Origin: a bacterium
GTDB lineage: Bacteria > Myxococcota > UBA727 > JAUIJE01
DNA: 64,000 nt
Reading direction: 5' to 3'
NCBI GenBank assembly: GCA_030431455.1
Contig: JAUIJE010000006.1
Coordinates: 62,001-126,000, forward strand
The translations under genes and the position numbers were made by a program. The notes beneath the pieces were generated by a model that was not told the DNA's origin, ran no database searches, and worked only from the letters and a program-made list of their open reading frames with translations. This document shows, in pieces, positions 18,585 to 28,300 of the stretch. How positions within the stretch are numbered: position 1 is the stretch's first letter; every line of letters begins with the position of its first letter.

Positions 18585-18932
18585 ATGCGGGTCTTGGTCG
18601 TGGATGACGATGCCGGGTACGCGGACATGCTCCGCCGCTACCTCGTCGCCCATGGCCACGATGTGTCCCTCCAGCCCGATTCGCAGCACGCCATCGCCGA
18701 CCTGGAGCAAGACCCGCCCGACGTGGCGGTGATCGACGCGCTGATGCCTGGACAAGACGGCGCGTCGTTGCTGCGCGAGCTCGCGGGGCACGATCGAGCC
18801 GCGCACATCCCGGTGGTGTTGCACAGTGCGGTACCGCACGATCTCGCCACCCTGCGCGAGCTTCATCCCCGCGCGCGGTTTGTGGAAAAGGGCAAGCTCA
18901 GCGACCTGTTGGCCGCTTTGCTCGACGCCTGA
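18585..18932 (+). CDS. Single-domain response regulator (receiver only)
   Basis: A 115-residue CheY-like receiver. The acidic pocket is VVDDDAG (Asp 7-9), the phospho-acceptor is Asp51 in VIDALMPG, and the conserved Ser and Lys lie in VLHSAVP and FVEKGK. No output domain is attached, so it would signal by protein contact. The ATG at 18585 is chosen because it starts the first beta strand directly. No histidine kinase is adjacent. The 249-base divergent gap before it contains one copy of the CAATGCCAATG motif (18441-18451) and no clear promoter. Confidence 0.9.
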   Translation: MRVLVVDDDAGYADMLRRYLVAHGHDVSLQPDSQHAIADLEQDPPDVAVIDALMPGQDGASLLRELAGHDRAAHIPVVLHSAVPHDLATLRELHPRARFVEKGKLSDLLAALLDA

Positions 18933-18942
18933 ACGCGCCGGG

Positions 18943-19887
18943 TCACACCACCCGGCGCTGCTCCCATTTGCGTTTTTCCGTGCGCAGGCGTTCGGTGAGC
19001 GCAGGCGCGGTCTTCGCGAGGAGGGCTTTGCCCCATCGGCGGACGTGTTGGCCCACCGCCCCCGGGATCGACACCGGTCCCGCGGTCCCGATGAACCGCA
19101 CGTGGGTGGCGTAGGTGAACTTGTAGGGTTCGTTCCCCTCCAAAAAGTCGAACACCCCATCGCCGGCCTCGTAGCTGGCCTGCATCATGTCCTCGATCAA
19201 CAATGTGCCTGGAGAGTGTTTGCGCAGGTCGGGGTCGTAGGCCGGGACCCAATAATAAAAGACCCCCGCATGGCGCACCCCGAGGTGCACCGCGAGCAAC
19301 GCCTCCCCCGCGCACAGGCTCGAGACCAGCAGCGCGCCCTCGTCGTAGAGGGCCCGGAACAGCTGGGGGGCCGCCCCTTGCATCACGTCGACAAAACCAG
19401 ACTCGACATACTGCGCGCTCTTCCAGGCAAAACACCGCTCGAGCAGGCCGGGGCGCGGGTCGTGGGCGAGGAAGGTCACCGCCGCCCCGAACTGTTTCTC
19501 CAAGGCGCGCCGTTTGCGCTTTTGGCGAAACGCAAAGTGACTGTGTGACTTGGCGTAGGCCTCGAACGCCGAAAAGTCATCGAACCCCGACCAGTCCACA
19601 TACGGCGCCACCGTGCGGTCGCGAAAATCTCCCGCCCGGTACAGCGCGGCGGAGAAGTGTCCCCGGTCCACCCGCGGCAACCGGCGCACGGGCCGCGCCG
19701 CTTGGTCGGCCTGCCCGGGCTCGAGCACATCGAGGAACGGCAGGTCGACCTGGGGCCGGCCCCGCCCATCGACGAGCACCCGGTAGTCGGCGCCGTCCAC
19801 CCGCACCCATCCCGGCCGCACGTCCCCGTCGGGGAAATACGCCCGGGCCGCGCACGACAAAAAAGCGTCGGAGGAAAAGAAGCTCAC
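18943..19887 (-). CDS. GNAT-fold acyltransferase, CelD/BcsL-like (Acetyltransf_6 type)
   Basis: About 314 residues from the GTG at 19887 (an in-frame TTG at 19920 would add 11). The central and C-terminal parts read LLVSSLCAGEALLAVHLGV, YYWVPAYDPDLRKHSPG and FLEGNEPYKFTYAT. These are the patterns of the CelD/BcsL-like GNAT group, with a long basic helix (FRQKRKRRALEKQFG) before them. Such enzymes transfer acyl groups, often in cell-surface polysaccharide or lipid pathways. The gene lies just downstream of the M16 peptidase gene on the same strand. The donor and acceptor are unknown. Confidence 0.75.
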   Translation of the reverse strand: MSFFSSDAFLSCAARAYFPDGDVRPGWVRVDGADYRVLVDGRGRPQVDLPFLDVLEPGQADQAARPVRRLPRVDRGHFSAALYRAGDFRDRTVAPYVDWSGFDDFSAFEAYAKSHSHFAFRQKRKRRALEKQFGAAVTFLAHDPRPGLLERCFAWKSAQYVESGFVDVMQGAAPQLFRALYDEGALLVSSLCAGEALLAVHLGVRHAGVFYYWVPAYDPDLRKHSPGTLLIEDMMQASYEAGDGVFDFLEGNEPYKFTYATHVRFIGTAGPVSIPGAVGQHVRRWGKALLAKTAPALTERLRTEKRKWEQRRVV

Positions 19888-19939
19888 GTCCCCGGCATAA
19901 CACGACCGGCGCGCGGACAACGCCGCCGTCCCGCCGCGA

Positions 19940-22639
19940 TCACACCAGGGGTTCGTCGATGGACAGGCCCTGCGGGTGGAACGTGGCCGCCGGGCCCCCG
20001 GTGTCGTCGGGGCCCACGATGGTCACGATGCGGTGCGCGGGGTCGAGCAAGCGTTGGGCGAGGTCGCGCACGTCGTGCTTGCTCGTGTTCTGGATGCGGT
20101 GGGCGTAGCGCAGGTGCTCGTCGAACCCGAGGCCGTACAGCTCCGCGAACACCATCGCGCTGGCCCGGGCCCCGAGGCGCTGCAGGCCGATGCCGTGGGT
20201 GCCGATGAGATACCGGCGGGCCCGCGCGAGCTCGGCGTCGGTGATGCCGTGGGCGCACACGTCGGCGAGAATCGCGTCGATGCCGGTCAGCCCCTCGTCG
20301 ACCTTGTGCGGGCTGGTGCCCATGTACACCCCGAAGGAACCGGGCTCGACCCCCTCGATGGAGAACGCGCTCACCGAGTAGCACAGGGATTTTTTGTCCC
20401 GCAGCTCGAGGAACAACCGGCCGGCTTGGCCGGACAGGCACGCGACCAACACCTCCAGGGCGGGGCGGGCGTCGTCCTCGAGGGCGAGCCCCCGGTGGCC
20501 GACCACGAGGTGGGCTTGGGCTTTGTCGCGGCAGAGGCGGCTGACCTCGGGCCGCGCGGGGGCGGGCTCGGCCGCGGGGGACCAGCGCTCGACGCGGTCG
20601 GGGGTCCAGGCGGTGGGGTACAAAAGGCGCTCGAACATGCCGCGGGCTTGGTCGGCTTTGACGTCGCCCACCACGGTGAAGACCGCGTTCTGGGGGGCGC
20701 AGCGGGACCGGAAATGGTCGCGCACGTTGTCGCGGGTGGCGGCGGACACGGTGGCCGCGCGCCCGAGCACGCTGCGCCGGTAGGGGTGCGAGGTCCACAG
20801 CGTCTTCATGAACAGCTCGAAGCAGAGCCCGGCGGCGTCGTCGCGTTTGGAGCGGATGTCGTCGAGGGTCACCTTCTTGATGCGCTCGACTTCGTCCTCG
20901 GCGAAGCCTGGCCCCCGCACACACTCGGCGAACAGCTCGAAGCCTTCCTCGAACGCGTCCTTCAAGAACGTGCCCCGCACCCCAATGCTGTTGCGCCCGG
21001 AAAAGCCCTCGAGCTCACCGGCCATGCTGTCGACCTGGGCCGACAATGCCTCTGCGCTGCGTTGCTCGGTGCCGCGGCACAAAAGCGAGCCCACCAGGTG
21101 GGCGTGGCCGAGGCTCTCCTCGCGCTCGCCCCGGGTGCCGCCCAGCCAGGCCGCCCGCACCGACACGATGGGGTGGGTGGGGTCCTCCTCGACGATGAGG
21201 GTGGCGCCGGAATCGAGGCGCATGTGTTCGCGCCGGGGGGCCCGGCGCAGCTCGGCCGGGGGGCGCGACGGGGACACCGCCTTGGGCCACGACGGGGGCG
21301 GAGCGGGCGCGGGGTGGGGCACGTCGGGGGCGCCGTCGACGAACGCGGTTCGCAACCGGTGGGTGAAGCTCTCGTCGGTGTCCTGGCCTTGGTGCGCTTC
21401 GGGGAGCAACACCACCCCGCGCAGGCGATCGCCCCCCAGGTAGGTGCGCACCACATCGCGGACCTGCTCGGCGGTGACCGCGGCCACCGCGTCGAGGTAG
21501 CGCCCCTCGAACGCCGGGTCGTCGGCGAGGGTGGCCCAGTACCCGATGCGGATGGCGAGGCCCTGCACCGTCTCCTGTTGAAAGGTGCACTCCGAGGCCA
21601 AGATCGTCCGGGCCTTTTCGATTTCGGCTTCATCGCACAAATCTGTGGAGAGCCGGTGCAGCTCCTGGGCGATGATGTCCAACGTGGGGGCGAGGTTGTC
21701 GGGCGACAGCTGCGCGCCGATGACGACGAGGCCGTCTTCGCGGGGGGAATAGGGATAGGCGTACACGCTCTGGACCAGACGCTGTTCGTGGCGGAGCTTG
21801 CGCGACAGCCGGGAGCTGTCGATCTGGCCCAGGAGCACACACAACACGTCGAGGGCGGCGGAGTCGGGGTGGGTGAGGGGCGGGCCTTTGAACCCCAGCC
21901 CGAGGTGGCACAGCTCGACCTCGTCGAACAGCACCCGGCCGCGCAGGCCCTGGGGCTCGGGCTCGGCGGGGCGGTCCTCGCGGGGGCGGGCCCCGGTGCG
22001 CAACGACGAGAACGCGTCGGTGACTTTTTGGATCACCTCTTGGGTGTCCACGTCGCCGGCCACGACGACACACGTGCGCTCTTTGCAGTAGTGGCCGTGG
22101 TAAAACGCGAGCACGTCGTCGCGGGAGAACTTCTCCACCACCTCTTTGTGCCCGATCACCGGCCGGCGGTAGGGGTGCACGTCGAAGGACAGCTCGAACA
22201 GCGCCCGCGCCACCCGGGAGCCGGGGTTGTCGTCGGAGCGCTTGATCTCTTCGAGGATGACCTCGAGCTCCCGGTCGAGCTCCTCTTTGTCGAACGCGCT
22301 GTGGCACAGGGCGTCGGCGAGGATGTCGAGCCCGGTGTCGAAAAACTCCGAGGCCATCACCACGTGGTAGACGGTGTGGTCGTACGAGGTCCAGGCGTTG
22401 ATGTCGCCGCCCGCGGCCTCGACCTGGCCCGCGATTTCGCCCACCCCCCGACGTGCGGTGCCCTTGAACAACATGTGTTCGTGCACGTGGGCCAGGCCCC
22501 CCTCGGCCTCGCTCTCGTCGGCCGAGCCCACGTCGATCCAGGCCTGGATCGCGACCACGGGGGCCCCGTGGGATTCGCAGACCACGATGCGCAGCCCGTC
22601 GTCGGTGTGGTGCAAGATGGGGGTGACGATGTTGTTCAA
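19940..22639 (-). CDS. M16 family zinc metallopeptidase, two-lobed
   Basis: An 899-residue pitrilysin-type peptidase. The inverted zinc motif is HVHEHMLFKGT (His51, Glu54, His55), and the downstream Glu region is ELEVILEEIKRSDDNP. The second half repeats the fold but has lost the motif (LGHAHLVGSLLCRGT), as in proteins where the C-terminal lobe is a catalytically dead partner. No signal peptide is seen, so a cytoplasmic location is likely unless it is exported by another route. Start is TTG at 22639. Family members degrade or process oligopeptides inside a closed chamber. Confidence 0.92.
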   Translation of the reverse strand: MNNIVTPILHHTDDGLRIVVCESHGAPVVAIQAWIDVGSADESEAEGGLAHVHEHMLFKGTARRGVGEIAGQVEAAGGDINAWTSYDHTVYHVVMASEFFDTGLDILADALCHSAFDKEELDRELEVILEEIKRSDDNPGSRVARALFELSFDVHPYRRPVIGHKEVVEKFSRDDVLAFYHGHYCKERTCVVVAGDVDTQEVIQKVTDAFSSLRTGARPREDRPAEPEPQGLRGRVLFDEVELCHLGLGFKGPPLTHPDSAALDVLCVLLGQIDSSRLSRKLRHEQRLVQSVYAYPYSPREDGLVVIGAQLSPDNLAPTLDIIAQELHRLSTDLCDEAEIEKARTILASECTFQQETVQGLAIRIGYWATLADDPAFEGRYLDAVAAVTAEQVRDVVRTYLGGDRLRGVVLLPEAHQGQDTDESFTHRLRTAFVDGAPDVPHPAPAPPPSWPKAVSPSRPPAELRRAPRREHMRLDSGATLIVEEDPTHPIVSVRAAWLGGTRGEREESLGHAHLVGSLLCRGTEQRSAEALSAQVDSMAGELEGFSGRNSIGVRGTFLKDAFEEGFELFAECVRGPGFAEDEVERIKKVTLDDIRSKRDDAAGLCFELFMKTLWTSHPYRRSVLGRAATVSAATRDNVRDHFRSRCAPQNAVFTVVGDVKADQARGMFERLLYPTAWTPDRVERWSPAAEPAPARPEVSRLCRDKAQAHLVVGHRGLALEDDARPALEVLVACLSGQAGRLFLELRDKKSLCYSVSAFSIEGVEPGSFGVYMGTSPHKVDEGLTGIDAILADVCAHGITDAELARARRYLIGTHGIGLQRLGARASAMVFAELYGLGFDEHLRYAHRIQNTSKHDVRDLAQRLLDPAHRIVTIVGPDDTGGPAATFHPQGLSIDEPLV

Positions 22640-22735
22640 ATCAATCCCGGTCGGCGCGAGGGCAAACCCCGGTTGTGCCCGAGGGGGCCTCCAGGGGCAA
22701 TAACATCTCTCCGGGACGAGGGCGCGTTTGCCGCC

Positions 22736-23530
22736 TCAGACGCGGGGGCGCTTTTCGGGGATGGGGCCGAGGCGGGCGGCGAGCCAGTTGATGGTGCGGG
22801 CCCAGGCGTAGGGCACCAGGTAGACGCGGGGGTAGACGACCCGCGGCTTCTTGCGCCGCACCGCGGCGAGGATGCGCCGGCACAACGTGGCCGGGGTGCC
22901 GATGAGGCCGGGGAGCTCGAAGCGGCCGAGGTTGAGCGCGTCGCTGGCTTGTTTGCTCATCGCGGTCTGGACCGGTCCCGGGTACACGGTGACGACGTGG
23001 ACGGGGTGACCGACCCGGCGGTGTTCGGCCGAGACCGACTCCGACGCGGCCGCGAGCCCGGCCTTGGTGGCGTTGTAGTACGCGTAAAAGGGAGCCCACA
23101 TGAAGGCCGCGGCCGAGGTGACGTTGACGACGGTGCCGCCGCGCCCGGCCATGGCGGACAGCGCCCAGCGTTGGATGAGCAAGGGGGCGCGGAAGTTCAC
23201 GTCGCAGATGGCGTCGATGGTGGCGGCGTCGATGTCCTCGGTGTGGTCGAGGGCGAGCATGCCCGCGTTGTTGACCACCAGGCTGGGCGGGCCGAAGCGC
23301 GCCACCGCCTCGTCGAGCACCGCGCTGCGCCGGGCGTCGTCGCGCACGTCGAGGGCGGCGGCGAAGGTGTGCTCTTCCCCGAGGTCGGCGGCGAGTTTGT
23401 CGAGGTGTTCCTTGCGCCGGGCGCACACCGTGACGGCATAGCCGGCCGCGCTGAGTTGGCGGGCGAGCTCTTCGCCGATGCCCGACGAGGCGCCGGTGAC
23501 GATGGCGTGCGGACGGGACGAGCCGGTCAT
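22736..23530 (-). CDS. Short-chain dehydrogenase/reductase
   Basis: A 264-residue NAD(P)-dependent oxidoreductase. The cofactor loop is TGASSGIG (12-19), NNAG follows at about 87-90, and the catalytic Ser139, Tyr152 and Lys156 are present (YxxxK in YNATK). The C-terminal tail is basic and Trp/Arg-rich (YAWARTINWLAARLG), as in many lipid-acting SDRs. ATG at 23530 is the start because it begins the Rossmann strand. The substrate is unknown. Confidence 0.9.
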   Translation of the reverse strand: MTGSSRPHAIVTGASSGIGEELARQLSAAGYAVTVCARRKEHLDKLAADLGEEHTFAAALDVRDDARRSAVLDEAVARFGPPSLVVNNAGMLALDHTEDIDAATIDAICDVNFRAPLLIQRWALSAMAGRGGTVVNVTSAAAFMWAPFYAYYNATKAGLAAASESVSAEHRRVGHPVHVVTVYPGPVQTAMSKQASDALNLGRFELPGLIGTPATLCRRILAAVRRKKPRVVYPRVYLVPYAWARTINWLAARLGPIPEKRPRV

Positions 23531-23775
23531 GCCCCACGCATAGCCCAGCTGTCGTCGGGCATGAACGCGGGGGGGCGGTGCCGTCGGCAACGGTCAGCGC
23601 GGGCCGCGGGCGGGCGACGTCGGGCCCGCGGCCGCGGCTTGGTGGCCAAAACCGCCTGTGCGGGGCGCGGGCCCGCGGGGTTTGTGGCCCGCTTCGCGTC
23701 GGTGGGCCGCATTCGGGGGACAAACGCCGGCCAAAGGGTTTGCGCTCGGTCCGCGCGGTGGGCAACATCCCCGGT

Positions 23776-24963
23776 ATGACGCGGGGTTGGGTTCGAATTC
23801 GGGTGGTCTCGTTGTTGGCGGTGGGCTTGTGGCTCGCGGCGTGTGGCGATGGCTGTGGTTGCGAACCCATGAGCCCCGATGCGGGGGTCGATGCCGGCAT
23901 CGACGCGGGCGTCGACGCGGGCTCGGATGCGGGGCTGGACGCGGGCGTCGGCGACGGCGGCGGGGCGCTCTGCGACGAGAACACCGACGGGTTCGGCGAT
24001 GCGTGCGCGGCGATGGAAGGCGACCCCGAGTGCGGGTTTTTCCTGTGCTGCGAAGACGGGATCCCCGGCTGCGTCGAGGGCCAGCTGCTGTTCTGCTACG
24101 ACCCCGGCCCCAACGATTGCGGCGGGTGCGGCGACCTCGACCAAAGCGAGGGGCGCATCGGCGATCCCTGCGGCGAGTTCGGTTGCGGCACCGTGATCTG
24201 CGGCGAGGACGGCACCGCCACGATGTGTGAAGGCGACCACCCGCGCAATGCTTGTGGAGGGTGCGGCGAGCTGCCCGCGGACATCGAGCCGGGCGACACG
24301 TGTTCGGAATGTATGACCGGGACCCAGCTGTGCACCCGGGACATGGACGACCTTGTGTGCTGGCTGGGCCGGGCCCCAGACAACCAGTGCGGCACCTGCG
24401 CGCGGTGCATCCTCGGCTGGGCGGACATGGACGACCGCTTCAGCGGCGGCTACATCAAGACCGGCACCCGGGCGATCATCGAGGACGTCGGGGGCGGGAC
24501 CCTGCAGCTTGTGTTCGATCCCCTGGTCGAGGGTCCGGGCGCCAACGCCTTGCCCTCCGCGATCGTGGTCCTGGCCAACAACGAGGACCCGAGCTTGCCC
24601 GAGGCCGCGCCCCTCACCGTGCTCTCGCCCGACTTCGCCAACGACACCGACGGGGTGGGCGCGGACCCGGTCCGGCAGTTCACGTTGCCGAGCGGGCTCG
24701 ACCTGCTGCAATACAGTCACGTTGTCATCTACGAGAACTTCCTGCTCGCCACCACCGTGAGCGCGGGCAAGCTCCAGCTCGGCGTGCCCCCCGACTACAA
24801 CGGCCCCGACGCGGGCCCGCCCCCCGACGCCGGCCTGGTGCTCGACGCGGGCCCGATCGTGGACGCGGCCATCGTGGACGCGGCCAACGGCATCGACGCG
24901 GGCGCCCCCGACGCGAGCGGTGGCGGCCCCGACGCGGGACTCGACGCGGGCGTCACCGACTGA
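23776..24963 (+). CDS. DAG-repeat-rich lipoprotein
   Basis: A 395-residue lipoprotein. The signal sequence ends in LWLAACGDGC with a good lipobox (LAAC). Two low-complexity Asp-Ala-Gly blocks flank the folded core: DAGVDAGIDAGVDAG and more at about 34-59, and a second at about 345-395, ending LDAGVTD. The core is Cys-rich (about 18 Cys in patterns such as CGGCGEL and CGTCARC) and then has a beta-rich stretch. Such DAG linkers are characteristic of Myxococcota surface lipoproteins. Function unknown. The last 21 coding bases and the next 4 are repeated exactly at 40301-40325. Confidence 0.8.
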   Translation: MTRGWVRIRVVSLLAVGLWLAACGDGCGCEPMSPDAGVDAGIDAGVDAGSDAGLDAGVGDGGGALCDENTDGFGDACAAMEGDPECGFFLCCEDGIPGCVEGQLLFCYDPGPNDCGGCGDLDQSEGRIGDPCGEFGCGTVICGEDGTATMCEGDHPRNACGGCGELPADIEPGDTCSECMTGTQLCTRDMDDLVCWLGRAPDNQCGTCARCILGWADMDDRFSGGYIKTGTRAIIEDVGGGTLQLVFDPLVEGPGANALPSAIVVLANNEDPSLPEAAPLTVLSPDFANDTDGVGADPVRQFTLPSGLDLLQYSHVVIYENFLLATTVSAGKLQLGVPPDYNGPDAGPPPDAGLVLDAGPIVDAAIVDAANGIDAGAPDASGGGPDAGLDAGVTD

Positions 24964-24967
24964 GCGA
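24943..24967 (+). repeat. 25-bp direct repeat, left copy
   Basis: This repeat covers the codons for DAGVTD, the stop and GCGA after the lipoprotein gene. It is identical over 25 bases to 40301-40325 and diverges immediately on both sides. The copies flank the rhs/ietAS block in direct orientation, 15,358 bases apart. Confidence 0.85.
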
Positions 24968-25084
24968 CCCGGAAACTGCACCGCGCCGGTGATGTTTCAG
25001 CCCTGAACAGATCTGGCCGCCTTGAACGCGCAATCCGCCACCGCGCCTTTCCTCGATCAAGTGGCGGTGCACACCGGACAACCA

Positions 25085-25104
25085 GCCATGGGTCGCCCAT
25101 AGCT
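25085..25104. terminator. Inverted repeat in the gap before rhs
   Basis: Nine-base arms (AGCCATGGG and CCCATAGCT, one mismatch) surround a 3-base loop, about 120 bases after the lipoprotein stop. There is no T-run, so a Rho-independent terminator is only possible. The whole gap 24968-25303 (336 bases) contains no gene and is less GC-rich than its left flank. Confidence 0.3.
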
Positions 25105-25207
25105 ACTGCTTTCCCTACGTAATCGGTGGTTTGTGCCGGCCCCATGCCCAATCCTGTTGGATGGCGACGCAATAAGTTACATAGGTGACTCATTTTTGGG
25201 ATGAGCC

Positions 25208-25229
25208 TTCCAATTTGGAATTCCCGGAA
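25208..25229. promoter_or_regulatory. Overlapping palindromes upstream of rhs
   Basis: Three perfect palindromes overlap in 22 bases: TTCCAATTTGGAA (25208-25220), GGAATTCC (25217-25224) and TTCCCGGAA (25221-25229). They lie about 75 bases before the rhs start, a typical operator position. A weak promoter (TTGGAT 25157-25162, TACATA 25178-25183, 15-base spacer) lies just upstream. Confidence 0.4.
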
Positions 25230-25303
25230 TCTATGGTGTGCGCCGCAACTGATCTGAAGTCCGCACGGATCTTTAGAAACGGTTGCAGTCTGGGGGTCCC
25301 AAT

Positions 25304-28300
25304 ATGGTCCGTTCGCACGGGTTCGCCCGGGGGGCATTCGCCCTCCTTTGCCTTGGTTTGTCTTCGGAACGCGCCGGCGCGGACTGTACAGAGGACTCCT
25401 ACCCGAACCCGAGCTCGTACTTCGAGTTCGAGGATGTCTCGAGCGGGTTCATTGAGGACACGGTGGGGACCCACATCGGCGTCCTGTACGGCAGCCCGGG
25501 CACGGACACCGGCATCGTCGGCGACGCTGTCGCCTGGGATGGCGTCAACGACTACGCGTTGCTGGATGAGTACGCTGAGTTGGAACAGGACATGACGTTC
25601 GCGACGTGGGTTCGCTACCACTCGCCGAACAACACCGGCGCCCTCATCTCGAAGTTCATGAGCCCCGCATACGCCTGGCAACTGGGGACCTATTCAGCGC
25701 CTCGGTACTTGCAGGCCTACGCCAAGCAAGAGGGCGCGGGTGGCATGAAATTCGTCTTCGGTCCAAACACGGATGGGATGTTCGATGTCTGGCACCACGT
25801 GGCGATGACGTACGACGGTCAGGTGCTTGCGCTCTATTTTGACGGAAGCCTCGTCGGATCGACGTCCTGGGCATCCTCGGAGCCGCTGCTGATCTCAGAC
25901 CTTTTGGTGCGCCTCGGGGCGCGGTACGGCGGTGGGACCCCCTTTGTCCACGCCGACATGGACGAGACGGCGCTGTGGAACGACGCTCTGAGCGCGGCCC
26001 AGCTGTCCGACGTCTATCTACGCGGAATCGGTGCCGCGAAGCTGTTTGAGGCTTCGTCTTGCCCGGCAACCCCAAGCGCCGATCTGTCGAATTTTGTCGT
26101 CGACAACGATGTCCACCTCCCGGCGGACGGCACGTCAACCTACACCGCGGCGGTCACCCTAAAACTTCGGAACGGACAACCCGCGGCGGGTGTGACCGTC
26201 GGGCTCGAGGTCACAGGGTCCGGCAACATCGTGTCAAATCCAGTGCAGACGGACGCAAACGGCGAAGCAACCCTGACCTTGGCGACTACTGTGGCCGAGA
26301 CAAAGACGCTCTCGATCGTCGCAGATCCGAACTGGGTGCCTATGTTGCTGGATGTGACGAGGGAGGTCACCTTTCAATCCCCCACGTGCACGGGCTACTT
26401 TCCTCCCCCCATCGCCTACTATCCCATGGACGACGTGAGCACCGGCACGGTCTCGGACGCAGTTGGCGTTCATCCTGGCATTGTCTACGGACCGCAAGCC
26501 ACCTCGGCAGGTCTCGTTGGGAACGCGCTCGATACCCACATCGGTGGCGATTGGGTTGAGTTGGACGAACTGAGTGAGGTCGGCGAAGCAATCACGTTTG
26601 GACTCTGGCTCTTCTACGAGTCCAACACCACCGGTGAGCTTGTTTCGAAGTGGAACAACAATCCCTACGACTCCTACGCCATGACCGTACGCGCAAGTTC
26701 GTCCTCGCGAAATGTTGCTGTTTGGGTTTCTGAAACAGGTGACTTCGATGGGAATCTGAGCCAGAACGGTACGTGGATCTCAGGACCCAACTTGGTGCCC
26801 TTGATAGGCGAGTGGCACCACCACGTCTACGTATACGACGGACAGACGCTCTCGCAGTATGTGGATGGCGCTCACACCTACAGTCGATCGTTTGCCAGCC
26901 CAGGGGATATTTGGACTTCCACGCTGCCTGTTCGCATCGGCCGCACCCACGCACCGACGACCAACTACATCGTCGATGGCCTCATCGACGAGGTCATCTT
27001 CTTCGACGAAGCGCTCGATGACGACCAGGTCGCCGCGCTCTACCACCGCGGCTATGCAGGGTTGACCGCGTACGACGTGAGCGGTTGCTTGCCAGAGGTG
27101 TCGGACACCAACAGCACGGTGGTCGCCTCGCCGACGATCGATATCTTGGCAGACGGCGAGGACGCATCGACGGTCACGGTGACTGTAAAGGACGATGGGG
27201 GTACGCCGCTCCCCGGTCGCTACGTGACTCTCTTTGCCGTTTCGGGGACAGACCCAGTCGTGACGCAACCGCTGGGGCCCACCGACGCGAACGGCGAAGT
27301 CATTGGTTTCCTCGGCTCGGACGTCGCGGAGAACGTCGAGATCGGCGCGATCGTTGACCCTGGGCCGGAGCAGGTGGTGCTCACAGACACCGCGACCGTG
27401 GCGTTCCTCGATCCGGGACCGCAGTGGTTCTATTCGCTGTGGCAGTTCCCCACGCTCGGCGGACAGCCTCTCCAGATTCAGGAGCGGAATGGCAACATTG
27501 GCGTCTTCGCAGGCAGTGGGGCACTCGACAATCTCGTGGAGGCACCTTCCGCGACCACGATCGAGAACTGGGTCCAGTCTTCGGCCGCCCTGCAACAGTG
27601 GCCCTACCTCGCGGGCCAGGTGCACACCGTCGGAGAGCTCACCGGCGGCACCGGCGCCATCTTTGAAAACCCGCTGGTGTTCTATGGCGAAGAGGTGAAC
27701 CCGGGAGCTTTGGCCGGTGGGAACTCGTCGATGTTTGGGCTGGCTCTGGGCCAATACTACCTCTCCGCGGCAGACACGGTGATCATGGGTTCGAGCGCAT
27801 GTTCGGGACCCGGGTGTTCGAGCAACTGTGTTGTGTTGTCGAACGCGACGATCTGTGTCGGCATGTCAGGGGGTGTTCCACCCCAGCCGAGCTGCGACTG
27901 TGGACCCAGTGCCATTGATCAATGTGGCACTCCTGGAACACCGGCCCCCGGCGAACCGCCGATTCCCGAACCTGTGTGCACGCCAGGTGAACCGTCCTGT
28001 GCTGTCGGCGACATCACGTACACGGACTTCGGCGAAGACGTGGACGGGGGTTCGACGTGCATGACCATTTGCCCGTTCGCAGATTGCGACCCCAGCGCGC
28101 CCGGTCCAGGTGGAGGCAACGGCGGGGGCACCCCGAGCGTGGGAATCGAGGCGCCGGGGCTGTGCATCGCGGAAAGCGGCCCGCCCCAGGTTGACCGGCA
28201 CTGCCAACAAGTGGCGGGGGGCAACAACTGCCCAGGCATGTGCTGGGGGCAAGAGACCGGTGACTGCTACTTCCTGGGAGACGATCCAACCGCAGGTCCT

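Noticed and set aside
19976-23779. 1267-codon plus-strand frame
   Set aside because: It lies antisense to the M16 peptidase and SDR genes and has no domains or start signals.
23875-24960. DAG codon repeats as a mobile-element or CRISPR signal
   Set aside because: They are low-complexity protein linkers typical of these lipoproteins.
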